From Nonlabens sp. (GTDB lineage: Bacteria > Bacteroidota > Bacteroidia > Flavobacteriales > Flavobacteriaceae): 64,000 nucleotides of DNA. The position numbers and the translations under genes were made by a program. Location: contig JAHDIQ010000006.1 of assembly GCA_020630715.1 (NCBI GenBank), positions 168,041 to 232,040 of the forward strand. The letters run 5' to 3'. Of this stretch, positions 16,640 through 25,074 are shown piece by piece. The notes below the pieces were generated by a model. The model made no database searches. It was given only the letters and a program-made list of their open reading frames with translations, and was not told the origin of the DNA. Within the stretch, counting starts at the first letter, position 1. Each line of letters starts with the position of its first letter.

Positions 16640-19133
16640 GCGTTCCTAAACTTATCATATTTGCCAGTAAACGGTACGCACCGCTTACACCAGCTGGTAG
16701 TTCTCTAAATAGCGATAATCCTGTGTAAACCACGTGACCTTTGCCGTAATTTGCCACGATTAAACTTCCTTTGGTCATTTCCTCGCCTTTGTCATTCATG
16801 CCTAGTAATGGTGTGAATGCGCTATCCCATTCAGTAGGGAAATACAGTCCACGTTCTTGAACCCAATTCTCAAAATCGGCATCTGTGATCTGGTTAGGTG
16901 TGCTCAATAGTGGATGCTTAGGATTAAGGATGGTAACGGTAGCGTTTTCATCGGTAACTCGCTTTCGCGAAAGCGTAATAGACAACGGCCCTAATGCATC
17001 TGGACTAATCCTGCGACTGGTGTTGTATTGCATGATGAGTGTACCACCATTTTTTACGTACTCATCTAGCGATTGCTGCAGTGCGGCCATTTCAGTAGGA
17101 GCGACGTTAAAGGCTCTAATTCCTACCATTACGGCATCATATTTAGATAGATCTGCAGGAACTTCATCTGGATTAAAACGGAAAACTTTACTTCCTATCG
17201 CTTCTATTGCGGTAGCGACATCATCACCAGCACCATTGATATATGCAACGGTTTGTGCGGTGTTTTGCAATCCAGGTTGTACCACTTGGGCTTCATTATT
17301 ACGCAACAGTTGTTGATCTGGGATATGATCGTAATCTATTGAGATCACTTCTTTTGTATAGGATTGATCACCTATTTTAACCAGTCCAGAAACTAGACCA
17401 CGTGATGCGCCTTTAGGTGGTATTACGGTAAAGTTATAGGTGATGACTTCGCCTTTTTTCATAGCAGGAAGCGTGGTTTTATTAGGCGTGATGTTCCAGT
17501 CATTAGGTCCACATAATTCTACTGTTCCAGCATTTGTGTCTTGATGCGCTTTTACCGTAATAGGTATTTGTTGCGCTTCACTATTTTTAAATATATATAC
17601 CGGATTTTGAATACTTACTGCAATTGCTGGTACGATATTTAGTGGCTCGTGAATCTCACCACGCACAGGATCTGTAGTTTTAAAATGAACCTTAAAAGGC
17701 TTTTTGATTTTTAAGCCGTCTATGTCAATAATCGCATATCCACCAAATTCCAATGGAAGTTCAGGATTTCCTATCTGGTGTGTATTAGGGACCGCATACA
17801 TTCCTAAGGTTCCTTGTTGCACCAAATAATATGGAGTAGTAGAAGCAACATCACTAGGAATACGCAGTTGCGCCGAAACACGATTAGAGGCTTTTGAATC
17901 TACTGTGATCTTTGGGTTTTCTATAGTTAGAGAAGCGTCTCCTATAAATTCCACATCCATATTTAGACACGATCTGTTTGTGAATTCAATAGCGACCGCT
18001 AATTCTTCACCAGCCGTTGCTAGCTTTGAGTTTGTGGTAGCAGATAGGTAAATACCATGGATATCTAGAATGATCTGTTCTAGTTCCTTAAGTTTTATAG
18101 GTTTCCAGTGATCATCTTCTAGCTCACTGATCATTTCATGCAACTGTATTAATCGCGTTAAACTGGCTTCTGGATCATAAAAATCATAGCCTGCGATAAC
18201 TTTGGTTAATTGATCTTGAATCTTATCGCCACCTTTAACGCGTGACCATGTGGTATTGATTCCAGAGAATAAATCTTCTTTATCTTCTGGAAAAGATCCT
18301 TTTAGGTATTCTAAATATTCTGTTTGTGAATCACGAGCACCACTACTACCAAAACCTTGCGATTTATGCTCACTACGGCTTAAAGCGGCAATCTCTCCAT
18401 TAGATTTACCTATCCACGGATAATACTCACCGCTGGTTAATTCTAGAAGATTTGTTTTATCCGCTTTCGCGAAAGCGTCACGACTACCATAAAACCACCA
18501 GCTGGTATTAAAAAATAACCGATCTGTTTTCCATGGTTCTAGATTCAGGCCTGGAACTTTATAATTAGAAGCCGCTTTATCAAATGCTTCCATACTAATC
18601 ATTGCACTTCCTGTGTGATGACCATGAGTGGTTCCTGGTGTACGATGATTGAATCTATTGATAATGACATCTGGTTTAAATTCACGTATCACTTTAATAA
18701 CGTCATCCAGCACTTGTTCTTTATCCCAAATGTCAAAAGTCTCATCGGGATGTTTTGAATACCCAAAATCATTAGCTCGCGTAAAAAACTGCTCACCACC
18801 ATCAATGTTTCTGGCTTCTAACAATTCCTGTGTACGTATCATTCCTAATTGCTCTCGTAATTGCGGACCTATTAAATTCTGTCCGCCATCACCACGTGTG
18901 AGCGATAGGTACGCAGTACGAGCCATACGATGATTAGATAAATAAGAGATCAATCTCGTATTTTCATCATCTGGATGTGCTGCAACGTATAATGCAGTTC
19001 CTAGAAAACCTAGTCGTTCTATGTTGTGATAGATCTCTGAGGTGTTAGGTTGCTGTGGAAACAACCTGTTTTCTTGTGCTTGTGAACTATATGCCAGTAT
19101 AAAACCGCATAAAAAAAGGATTGTCTTTTTCAT
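16599..19133 (-). CDS. PIG-L family deacetylase, secreted
   Basis: An 844-residue exported protein with a signal peptide (MKKTILFLCGFILAYSSQAQ). The N-terminal 250 residues are a PIG-L/LmbE-like zinc-dependent N-deacetylase: the metal-binding AAHPDDENTR (about 51-60), LTRGDGGQN (about 78) and HHTGSAM (about 172). The remaining part holds Ig-like beta domains and a C-terminal ThuA/glutamine-amidotransferase-like segment (about 625-830, with YDAVMVGIRAFN and GGTLIMQYNTS). A sugar-type substrate such as N-acetylglucosamine is inferred. Two palindrome copies are translated within it, one as LSRK and one as AFAKA. Confidence 0.9.
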   Translation of the reverse strand: MKKTILFLCGFILAYSSQAQENRLFPQQPNTSEIYHNIERLGFLGTALYVAAHPDDENTRLISYLSNHRMARTAYLSLTRGDGGQNLIGPQLREQLGMIRTQELLEARNIDGGEQFFTRANDFGYSKHPDETFDIWDKEQVLDDVIKVIREFKPDVIINRFNHRTPGTTHGHHTGSAMISMEAFDKAASNYKVPGLNLEPWKTDRLFFNTSWWFYGSRDAFAKADKTNLLELTSGEYYPWIGKSNGEIAALSRSEHKSQGFGSSGARDSQTEYLEYLKGSFPEDKEDLFSGINTTWSRVKGGDKIQDQLTKVIAGYDFYDPEASLTRLIQLHEMISELEDDHWKPIKLKELEQIILDIHGIYLSATTNSKLATAGEELAVAIEFTNRSCLNMDVEFIGDASLTIENPKITVDSKASNRVSAQLRIPSDVASTTPYYLVQQGTLGMYAVPNTHQIGNPELPLEFGGYAIIDIDGLKIKKPFKVHFKTTDPVRGEIHEPLNIVPAIAVSIQNPVYIFKNSEAQQIPITVKAHQDTNAGTVELCGPNDWNITPNKTTLPAMKKGEVITYNFTVIPPKGASRGLVSGLVKIGDQSYTKEVISIDYDHIPDQQLLRNNEAQVVQPGLQNTAQTVAYINGAGDDVATAIEAIGSKVFRFNPDEVPADLSKYDAVMVGIRAFNVAPTEMAALQQSLDEYVKNGGTLIMQYNTSRRISPDALGPLSITLSRKRVTDENATVTILNPKHPLLSTPNQITDADFENWVQERGLYFPTEWDSAFTPLLGMNDKGEEMTKGSLIVANYGKGHVVYTGLSLFRELPAGVSGAYRLLANMISLGTHGTKINTTELQRF
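16960..16975. repeat. CGCTTTCGCGAAAGCG palindrome copy, in CDS
   Basis: Perfect 16-bp palindrome in the PIG-L deacetylase gene, read in frame on the minus strand as TLSRKR within the C-terminal domain. Confidence 0.92.
18472..18487. repeat. CGCTTTCGCGAAAGCG palindrome copy, in CDS
   Basis: Second perfect 16-bp copy in the deacetylase gene, read on the minus strand as DAFAKAD, a different frame of the palindrome from the copy at 16960. Confidence 0.92.
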
Positions 19134-19318
19134 ACGGTGTGAAGATAATTTAAAAATAAAATCAAAATCAAAAAGAAAATCAAAAATGAGCCAGAAGCTA
19201 TATTTAGAATTAACTTAATTAATTATTGACTCAATGAACTTTTAATAATGATTATTTTAAGTTTATAATGAAAGTACCGATACTATAGCAGGCATTAATT
19301 TTACAATTGAAACTATAG

Positions 19319-19371
19319 CAATTTGAATATAATCACTTTAAATATGAATATTCTAAGGAGTGAAGTGAATG
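19319..19371 (+). promoter_or_regulatory. Array A: three 11-bp boxes at 21-bp steps
   Basis: Boxes at 19319 (CAATTTGAATA), 19340 (AAATATGAATA) and 19361 (TGAAGTGAATG). The TGAAT cores start at 19324, 19345 and 19366, exactly 21 bp apart. A TAnnTTTG-like element (TATTTTAG, 19399-19406) begins 38 bp after the third box start. No TTG -33 element is seen, which would fit activator dependence. It lies upstream of the secreted-protein gene at 19479. Arrays B and C share the same geometry. Probable binding sites of the neighbouring LytTR regulator (inference). Confidence 0.75.
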
Positions 19372-19410
19372 TAATTTAAAACAGCATTGATTATTAAATA
19401 TTTTAGACTG

Positions 19411-19461
19411 GTAGTTAAGACTTTTAGCTATCGCGGTAACTGAAAAGCGAACGAGTAGGTG
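19411..19461 (+). promoter_or_regulatory. Conserved leader element, copy 1
   Basis: GTAGTTA at 19411-19417, ten variable bases, then a 34-base block (19428-19461) starting CTATCGCGGTAACTG and ending GAGTAGGTG. The block matches 31 of 34 bases with copy 2 at 25041, and the only difference is one 3-base group (AAC here). The start codon at 19479 is 17 bases further on. The element begins where transcription should start relative to the -7 element, so it is likely a 5' untranslated RNA element. AGTTA and TAACT can pair, as can TCGC and GCGA. Confidence 0.65.
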
Positions 19462-19478
19462 AACTTAAATTTTATATT

Positions 19479-20444
19479 ATGAATTATAAATTCTTATTGC
19501 TGTCAGTGTTTTTTGTTTTTATGAGTATTTCAAGTAATGCTCAATGTTTAGATTGTAGTGACGATGCAAACGTTATCACCTACAATGGAAATGGAACATT
19601 TACTGCATCAACCGCACAAGCATATTTTTGGGAGATATGCGAAGGTGACGCTACCATTGTTGGGTCAAATACATTACGAACTATAACAGTAAATTGTAAC
19701 TCGACTGGACCTTTTAAGGTGAAAGTTACCAGATTTACTAATGGTAATTGTATTGAATCATGTGAAGCTTACCGATGCTCAAATGGTGTTATCGATCCAA
19801 TAAATATAGTTACACAATTACCAAGAATTTATTGCATCGGCTATAATCCAGTTGTTCCTTATGATGTTAATAGTAATGGGAAATTACAATATGCATTTGT
19901 AAATAGTGTTACTACTGTATTACCACCGTCTGGTATAACTTATACATGGTATTTTAAATTTAGAGATGGCCAACTACTAGTTCTAAATGGGCAGAATCCA
20001 CAATTTAGAGAGTTATGTCCCCAAAACCCTGTAATGACTTTTGGATTAATTGTAACTAATGGTATTGAAACTAGAAGATATTTAAGTTCCTATGTTTCAA
20101 ATCGTATACCAAGTCAGTATTCGATACCAGGTTTTTTAATTACCGACATATTTCCAGTTTGTAGTTTATTTGGCGAGAGATGTGGTATGCCACTAAATCT
20201 TGATTTAAATATGGAATCTGTAAAAATAATTTTAGATGGTGAACAAGAAGTAATTAAATTTCTAAATCTAGATAAGGATGAAGATTATAGTTTTAAGCTT
20301 TACGACCTATCTGGAAACTCGATTATCAATGAAACTAAATTTTATGATAATATAAATGTCAACAGACTAAATAATGGAATATATCTATATAACCTTATAG
20401 ATTCAAAGGGAAACGTCATTCGTGGCAAGTTGATTAAGGATTAA
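19479..20444 (+). CDS. Secreted protein with T9SS type A sorting domain
   Basis: A 321-residue exported protein with a signal peptide ending near SSNAQ. The body is Cys-rich (CLDCSDDANV, CEGDATI, CNSTG, CIESCEAYRC), compatible with PKD/Ig-like folds. The last 75 residues form a type IX secretion sorting domain (KLYDLSGNSIINET, NRLNNGIYLYNLID, GKLIKD). It is probably released to the cell surface. Its promoter has three phased boxes (19319-19371) and a conserved leader, shared with the lipoprotein gene at 25094. It therefore probably belongs to the regulon of the two-component system 0.8 kb downstream. No enzyme domain was recognised. Confidence 0.75.
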   Translation: MNYKFLLLSVFFVFMSISSNAQCLDCSDDANVITYNGNGTFTASTAQAYFWEICEGDATIVGSNTLRTITVNCNSTGPFKVKVTRFTNGNCIESCEAYRCSNGVIDPINIVTQLPRIYCIGYNPVVPYDVNSNGKLQYAFVNSVTTVLPPSGITYTWYFKFRDGQLLVLNGQNPQFRELCPQNPVMTFGLIVTNGIETRRYLSSYVSNRIPSQYSIPGFLITDIFPVCSLFGERCGMPLNLDLNMESVKIILDGEQEVIKFLNLDKDEDYSFKLYDLSGNSIINETKFYDNINVNRLNNGIYLYNLIDSKGNVIRGKLIKD

Positions 20445-20465
20445 GTAGACATTAATTAACGTGAA

Positions 20466-20508
20466 GAGCTTTATCATTTACTAAAGTAAAATGGTGAAGC
20501 TTTTTTTT
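20466..20508 (+). terminator. Terminator after the T9SS protein gene
   Basis: A long hairpin with GCTTTATCATTTAC pairing to GTAAAATGGTGAAGC (several G-U pairs and one bulge), followed by eight T residues. It lies 21 bases after the stop codon at 20444. Confidence 0.8.
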
Positions 20509-20683
20509 ATTTTTCATAATCCACATACATTAAGTGAAAAAAGGAAAGTATTTCATTAGATATAGACATCACTTTAATTCCATTAACTTCAAACAATATA
20601 TGTTTTATTCTTTATTCTTTATTCGATTGCGTTGCATTTAAAATAAAAACTATCAAATTATTAAGTTGAAAAACTTGAAGAGT

Positions 20684-21079
20684 TTAATTAGTTTTTTCTA
20701 AGGTGATTATCACAGTTTGACCATCTGTAGATTGATGGATAATCATTTTTTCTTTTGAATAAGATTCTATTTCCATAGTTTCCCATTCAGATTCTGGATT
20801 ATCGCGAGAAAGAAGTGATTTTCCTGAGAATTTATATTCAATTTGTTGTGTTTCTTCCAGTTGGTCACAATTAGCACCATTATAGGATTCTGTTACGATA
20901 AACTCGTCTGTAAAACTTAGTCTTGCCTTATCCATACATGGTTGATTTATATCATTCATTGCTTCTGGTGCATTCATGATTTCAACATCTGCAATTTTCC
21001 ATGTACTTCCTACTAGGTCTTCCTTAGACTGTGAAAAAGTAAAAACTGGAATCAATAATAAAAATAGGAAATAACGCAT
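20684..21079 (-). CDS. Secreted lipocalin-like small protein
   Basis: A 131-residue protein with a signal peptide (MRYFLFLLLIPVFTFSQ). The rest starts LVGSTWKIADVEI and is mostly beta strands, as in the lipocalin-like domains of Bacteroidetes (a W after a short helix, a middle Cys pair, a strand with VIITLEK at the end). There is no lipobox. It is transcribed divergently from the sensor kinase gene at 21260. An inverted repeat TTTATCAC/GTGATAAA at 21132-21160 lies in the shared upstream region. Function unknown. Confidence 0.6.
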   Translation of the reverse strand: MRYFLFLLLIPVFTFSQSKEDLVGSTWKIADVEIMNAPEAMNDINQPCMDKARLSFTDEFIVTESYNGANCDQLEETQQIEYKFSGKSLLSRDNPESEWETMEIESYSKEKMIIHQSTDGQTVIITLEKTN

Positions 21080-21131
21080 TGTAATAGATTTAGAATGCTA
21101 AGATAGCTTTTTATGGCTTTAAAATAGACGA

Positions 21132-21160
21132 TTTATCACGACAGTTGTAATTGTGATAAA
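21132..21160. promoter_or_regulatory. Inverted repeat in divergent intergenic region
   Basis: TTTATCAC at 21132-21139 and GTGATAAA at 21153-21160, perfect 8-bp arms with centres 21 bp apart. It lies between the lipocalin-like gene (minus) and the sensor kinase gene (plus). It may be an operator or an RNA hairpin; there is no T-run of note on either side. Confidence 0.45.
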
Positions 21161-21259
21161 ACTTTTAGAATAGCCCAAGAGTTATAGTTGAAATGAGCAT
21201 TTTAATCTTAAATTTATGATTCAAATCTGTAGCTAATTATTTGCTGGTTTTATCATAAA

Positions 21260-23110
21260 ATGAATCATCGGAAACACCTTCTTTACATAGTTGTACTAAG
21301 TATTTTAACGTCTTGTTTAACAGGTTCTTATAATAAAAATGATCAATTAATTACTCAGTTTCAAGATAACTTAAAAGCTTACGAGTTAGTAGGTGAAGAT
21401 TTTAATCGGGCATTTAGGAGTAATGATAGTATTTTAAAAAACGACCAAGTTACTGCTATATCAGATAGCCTAAAGCGTATCCATTATTATAAATCTGGAG
21501 AAAAGTTCCTTATTGTTAACAATGATTCTGTTGCTATTCATCTATTTGAAAAAGGTTTAGATGTTTCTAATAATTACTCTCTAACACAAGATTATAATGC
21601 TGTTGTTTTTTTATTTAATTTAAATAATGCAACAGACTATGTGGCAGAAAACATTGCACTAGTTAACGAGTTTTCTGAAAAAAAATATCAAGATTCAATC
21701 AGACATGACTATTATATATACAGTTTATATCAAATTATATATACCTATCATCGTAATTATGAATTAGCCGAATCATATATCAATAAGTCATTGGATAGAG
21801 CAAAAGAATTAGGTGAGAATGAATTAATCGTACATAATTTATTACAAAAAAGTGATTTGCTCCAGCTTCAAGGTAAGAATAAATTAGCATCAAAACTTTT
21901 AGATAGTGTCTTAACAAATACGACGATTGAATCCTTACCTCTTAAAGCTGCGGCGTATGGTGATGCAGGTGTTTACTTTTATTTTAACGGAGAATTCAGT
22001 AAAGCCATAGATAGGTATAAAGAATCCTTATCCCTTTTTAAAAGCATCAATGAATCTCGATCTGATGAGAACATAGCTATACAATATTCAAATATTGCGG
22101 AAGCATATATCGATCTGAAAGAGTATCAATTAGCGCGAGTTTATTTAGACTCATTTTACAGTTTAAATCAACAAAATATAAGTAACAAACTAAGGAAAAG
22201 TGTATTAAAATATGAGATGAGATTAGGTTTTGAGGATAATTATACTTCAAACCGCATTCATAGAATTATCGATAGCAACTTTGATGTACAAGATTCATTT
22301 TATAATGCTAAAATGAATAAAGAATTAAAAGCCCTTATTGATGAAAAAGAAGCAACGCAACAACTTAAAATTGAAAAGAAAGACTTAGAAATAGATCGAT
22401 TAAAATGGAGAAATAATCTATTTATAGTTGTTTTCATATTATTATTAGCAGCGGTGTTCCTATTCTTTTTCCTTAAGAAAAGGAAACAGGAATTGTCTGT
22501 TTATAAGCTTCAAATGCAACAGAAATTACTACGCTTGCAAATGAATCCTCATTTTACATTTAATGTCATCAACTCTTTACGTCAACTAGTTAAGGTTGAT
22601 CCGGAAACGTCATCTTCTTACATGAATAAATTTGCTAGATTATTACGCTTAATTTTAGAAAATTCAACACAAGAGTACGTCCCTTTAGAAGACGAGATTG
22701 AAGTAATTGAGAAATATTTAGACTTACAGCAACTAAGATTCCCCAATTTATTCCAGTATGAAGTTGTTCTTGATGGATTTGAAAAAGAGGAGTTGTTACA
22801 AGTTCCTCCTATGTTAATTCAGCCTTTTGTTGAAAATGCTGTTGAGCATGGATTTAAAGGTTTAGATTACACAGGTGATATAAGGATTACGCTTTCGCGA
22901 AAGCACCATAAAAAAAGCTATTCTTTTCTAAATTGTACAGTTGAAGATAATGGCATTGGTTTTGAAAGAAACAGCAGTAATAAAAAATCATTGTCAGTGA
23001 GTCTCATTAACGATTACATTAAAAAAGTAACAAGAGAACCCATAAGTATAACCTCCACAACAAACTTTGATTCTGGAACAATAGTAACATTTAAAATACC
23101 CTGTAAATAG
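21260..23110 (+). CDS. LytS/YehU-type sensor histidine kinase with TPR sensor
   Basis: A 616-residue membrane kinase. The N-terminus carries a lipobox-like signal (LTSCLTG). Residues about 60-330 form an exported helical TPR region (YNGEFSKAIDRYKESLSLF is a clear repeat). A coiled coil, a transmembrane segment (about 386-406) and a basic KKRKQ stop follow. The kinase core is the His_kinase (PF06580) type, with LQMNPHFTFN placing phospho-acceptor His431. An HATPase domain has PPMLIQPFVENAVEHG (N-box), DNGIGF (G1) and SGTIVTF. A palindrome copy (22891) is translated as LSRK. The response regulator gene starts two bases after the stop. Confidence 0.9.
   Translation: MNHRKHLLYIVVLSILTSCLTGSYNKNDQLITQFQDNLKAYELVGEDFNRAFRSNDSILKNDQVTAISDSLKRIHYYKSGEKFLIVNNDSVAIHLFEKGLDVSNNYSLTQDYNAVVFLFNLNNATDYVAENIALVNEFSEKKYQDSIRHDYYIYSLYQIIYTYHRNYELAESYINKSLDRAKELGENELIVHNLLQKSDLLQLQGKNKLASKLLDSVLTNTTIESLPLKAAAYGDAGVYFYFNGEFSKAIDRYKESLSLFKSINESRSDENIAIQYSNIAEAYIDLKEYQLARVYLDSFYSLNQQNISNKLRKSVLKYEMRLGFEDNYTSNRIHRIIDSNFDVQDSFYNAKMNKELKALIDEKEATQQLKIEKKDLEIDRLKWRNNLFIVVFILLLAAVFLFFFLKKRKQELSVYKLQMQQKLLRLQMNPHFTFNVINSLRQLVKVDPETSSSYMNKFARLLRLILENSTQEYVPLEDEIEVIEKYLDLQQLRFPNLFQYEVVLDGFEKEELLQVPPMLIQPFVENAVEHGFKGLDYTGDIRITLSRKHHKKSYSFLNCTVEDNGIGFERNSSNKKSLSVSLINDYIKKVTREPISITSTTNFDSGTIVTFKIPCK
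22891..22904. repeat. GCTTTCGCGAAAGC palindrome copy, in CDS
   Basis: Perfect 14-bp copy in the ATPase domain of the sensor kinase, read as TLSRKH. It sits in a region where homologous kinases have a variable loop. Confidence 0.9.
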
Positions 23111-23112
23111 TT

Positions 23113-23856
23113 ATGTATAAAGTAAGTATCGTAGAGGATGAACTAGCAAATAGAGAAGAATTGAAGCAACTTATAGCATCATTTTATAAGGATAAGCTAG
23201 TAGTCGTCTCAGAAACAGAATCAGTTGTAGGCTCTATAGAAGCTATTAATAAACATCAACCTGATATCTTATTGTTAGATGTACAATTAAAAGATGGATT
23301 AAGTTTTGAGATTTTTGATCAATTAAATAATAGTAGTCAAAACATTGTGTTTATAACGGGCTATGATGATCAAGCTATTAAAGCGATTAAGTTAGGAGCG
23401 CTGGATTATATGATTAAACCTATTGATGAAGAGGAATTTTGTGTTGCTATAGATTCAGTAATTGAAGTAATACAAAATAAACAAATCTTTGACACCTTGT
23501 TAATGACTAATGTGTCAAAACAAAATTATCAAGAGGACACCAATCAACTGATCCTCAGGACTTCTGAGGCTATTCATCTAGTAGAGTTAAATCATATTAT
23601 TTATTGTAAATCTGAAGGGAATTACACTACTTTTTATTTAGAAGATAATCGTGAGATTCTAATTTCTAAACCGTTGAAGTATTCTTTAAGCCTATTACCA
23701 GATGATCAATTTGTTAGATGTCAACAGTCATATATCGTAAATACAAGTAAAATAAATAGTTATTTAAAATCTGGTTATCTATTGATGTGTAATAAAGCAG
23801 AAGTGCCCGTTTCAGGACCTAATAGGGATATGGTATTAAAAAGAATTTTTAATTAA
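23113..23856 (+). CDS. LytTR-family response regulator
   Basis: A 247-residue two-component response regulator. The receiver domain (1-120) has the acidic pair ED (8-9), phospho-acceptor Asp56 in ILLLDVQLKDG and Lys in MIKPIDEEE. The C-terminal LytTR DNA-binding domain (about 140-245) has HLVELNHIIYCKSEGNYTTFYL and FVRCQQSYIVN. LytTR domains bind pairs of direct repeats about 21-23 bp apart. Arrays of boxes with 21-bp spacing lie in front of the genes at 19479, 23965 and 25094, so those are the prime targets. The first box of array B begins four bases after this gene's stop. Confidence 0.94.
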   Translation: MYKVSIVEDELANREELKQLIASFYKDKLVVVSETESVVGSIEAINKHQPDILLLDVQLKDGLSFEIFDQLNNSSQNIVFITGYDDQAIKAIKLGALDYMIKPIDEEEFCVAIDSVIEVIQNKQIFDTLLMTNVSKQNYQEDTNQLILRTSEAIHLVELNHIIYCKSEGNYTTFYLEDNREILISKPLKYSLSLLPDDQFVRCQQSYIVNTSKINSYLKSGYLLMCNKAEVPVSGPNRDMVLKRIFN

Positions 23857-23859
23857 ACT

Positions 23860-23912
23860 AAATATGAATGTAAAGAAGGTTAATTTGAATAAAAAGCTTT
23901 GAAATTTGAATT
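23860..23912 (+). promoter_or_regulatory. Array B: three 11-bp boxes at 21-bp steps
   Basis: Boxes at 23860 (AAATATGAATG), 23881 (TAATTTGAATA) and 23902 (AAATTTGAATT). TGAAT cores start at 23865, 23886 and 23907. A TAnnTTTG-like element (TAGATTCG, 23940-23947) begins 38 bp after the third box start, as in arrays A and C. It lies upstream of the lipoprotein gene at 23965 and directly after the response regulator gene. The conserved leader is absent here. Confidence 0.75.
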
Positions 23913-23964
23913 ACATTAAAAGCATAAGATTTACATTCTTAGATTCGGCTAAAATCAATTTATT

Positions 23965-24825
23965 ATGAAAAAAATCATTCCATTTTTACTACTGATGGCG
24001 ATCATCGCTTGTAGTCCGCAAGATGAATTAGAAGATTCGATAAACATCGATAATGTTAATGCTAAAAATTTAACTAATAGTTCTAACGTATCTATTACAA
24101 AAGATGATCATGAGAGGTATCTCAATGATAATTCGGCGTTGATTTATCAGTTTATTAAAAAATATCCTCAACATGTTCCTTATCTTCAGAGTCTAGTTCA
24201 TCCTATAAAAAAGACCATTCCGATGTCAGTTCTTTATGATGAATCTCGTAACTCAAATTTTACTCACGCTTTTAAATCTTATTATTTGGACTGGTATACT
24301 TCATGTTGGAGTCAATTTGCAGGTCCTGTTATAACGCGCAATCCACCACCACCACCACCACCAACACCACCATTTGGGGTGATTCCGCCTAAGAATGGTT
24401 TAAATGATCTACCTATTAATTTTAGACAACTTACAGGTGATTTAGTCTACAATCATTATAAATCTTTTAATGAGCTTAATAATACTGAGATCTTTCTACC
24501 AAATGGTATAGATTATGCAGGAACACAAGATATTATACATTTAGGTCACCCGTTAAGCGATGTTGATGCTGCTTATGCAACCCAAACTTATGTAAATCCT
24601 GTTTCTGGTTGGAATGCAGTTTCAAATCCTATAGGTTGGACGTTTGAAAGATGTTACGGTCAGAGTACCTTAATATCTAGAAATAATGTTAATAATGGAG
24701 ATTACATTATTCTTTCCAGACCGATAAAAGATTCTGGTCAGATTCCACTTCATTCTTACATTAATTTCGATATTGAAGCGTTTTTGGGCAATACTAGCCA
24801 TGGTTCTCATAACACAAATTTCTAG
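23965..24825 (+). CDS. Lipoprotein of the array-controlled set, proline-rich linker
   Basis: A 286-residue predicted lipoprotein with lipobox AIIAC (Cys16). The acidic N-terminal part is followed by a helical segment (HERYLNDNSALIYQFIKKYPQ). A seven-Pro run (residues 127-133, from seven CCA codons) is followed by TPP. The C-terminal domain of about 140 residues ends SHGSHNTNF. It has no recognised family or enzyme motif. Three phased boxes and a -7-like element lie directly upstream, and the two-component genes end 108 bases before it. It is therefore probably a target of that system. A strong terminator follows at 24877. Confidence 0.7.
   Translation: MKKIIPFLLLMAIIACSPQDELEDSINIDNVNAKNLTNSSNVSITKDDHERYLNDNSALIYQFIKKYPQHVPYLQSLVHPIKKTIPMSVLYDESRNSNFTHAFKSYYLDWYTSCWSQFAGPVITRNPPPPPPPTPPFGVIPPKNGLNDLPINFRQLTGDLVYNHYKSFNELNNTEIFLPNGIDYAGTQDIIHLGHPLSDVDAAYATQTYVNPVSGWNAVSNPIGWTFERCYGQSTLISRNNVNNGDYIILSRPIKDSGQIPLHSYINFDIEAFLGNTSHGSHNTNF
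24343..24363 (+). repeat. (CCA)7 trinucleotide repeat in lipoprotein gene
   Basis: Seven CCA codons in a row encode a poly-Pro linker (residues 127-133), followed by ACA CCA CCA. The tract could change length between strains without shifting the frame. Confidence 0.85.
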
Positions 24826-24876
24826 GATTTAAATCACTGCCAAGAAAAACAATTGATAAAACTAATCTTATTTAAG

Positions 24877-24909
24877 TCCCGTGAACCTTGCTTTCACGGG
24901 ATTTTTTTA
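24877..24909 (+). terminator. Terminator after the proline-linker lipoprotein gene
   Basis: Perfect 9-bp stem TCCCGTGAA/TTCACGGGA (24877-24885 and 24893-24901) with a 7-base loop and a following run of seven T. Confidence 0.93.
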
Positions 24910-24931
24910 TCCTATAATTCTTATAAAATTC

Positions 24932-24984
24932 AAATTTGAATAAGGAATGCCAAAATATGAATAGCGCTTTTGTGGATATGAATA
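24932..24984 (+). promoter_or_regulatory. Array C: three 11-bp boxes at 21-bp steps
   Basis: Boxes at 24932 (AAATTTGAATA), 24953 (AAATATGAATA) and 24974 (GGATATGAATA). TGAAT cores start at 24937, 24958 and 24979. A TAnnTTTG-like element (TATTTTTA, 25012-25019) begins 38 bp after the third box start. The conserved leader follows at 25024-25074, at exactly the same distance as in array A. It lies upstream of the lipoprotein gene at 25094. Confidence 0.78.
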
Positions 24985-25023
24985 CGCTGTTTTCAGCATG
25001 ATTTACCTCGCTATTTTTATATC

Positions 25024-25074
25024 GTAGTTAATTAAAATAACTATCGCGGTAACTGAAAAGCGTATGAGTAGGTG
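25024..25074 (+). promoter_or_regulatory. Conserved leader element, copy 2
   Basis: GTAGTTA at 25024-25030, ten variable bases, then the 34-base block at 25041-25074. It differs from copy 1 only in one 3-base group (TAT here, AAC in copy 1). The following lipoprotein start (25094) is 19 bases downstream. An ATG inside the element at 25064 is in frame with the gene but would precede the lipoprotein signal by ten residues. Confidence 0.65.

Noticed and set aside
20445..20683. Possible gene in the AT-rich stretch after the T9SS protein
   Set aside because: Only short frames with no start or composition support were seen; a terminator accounts for the first part.
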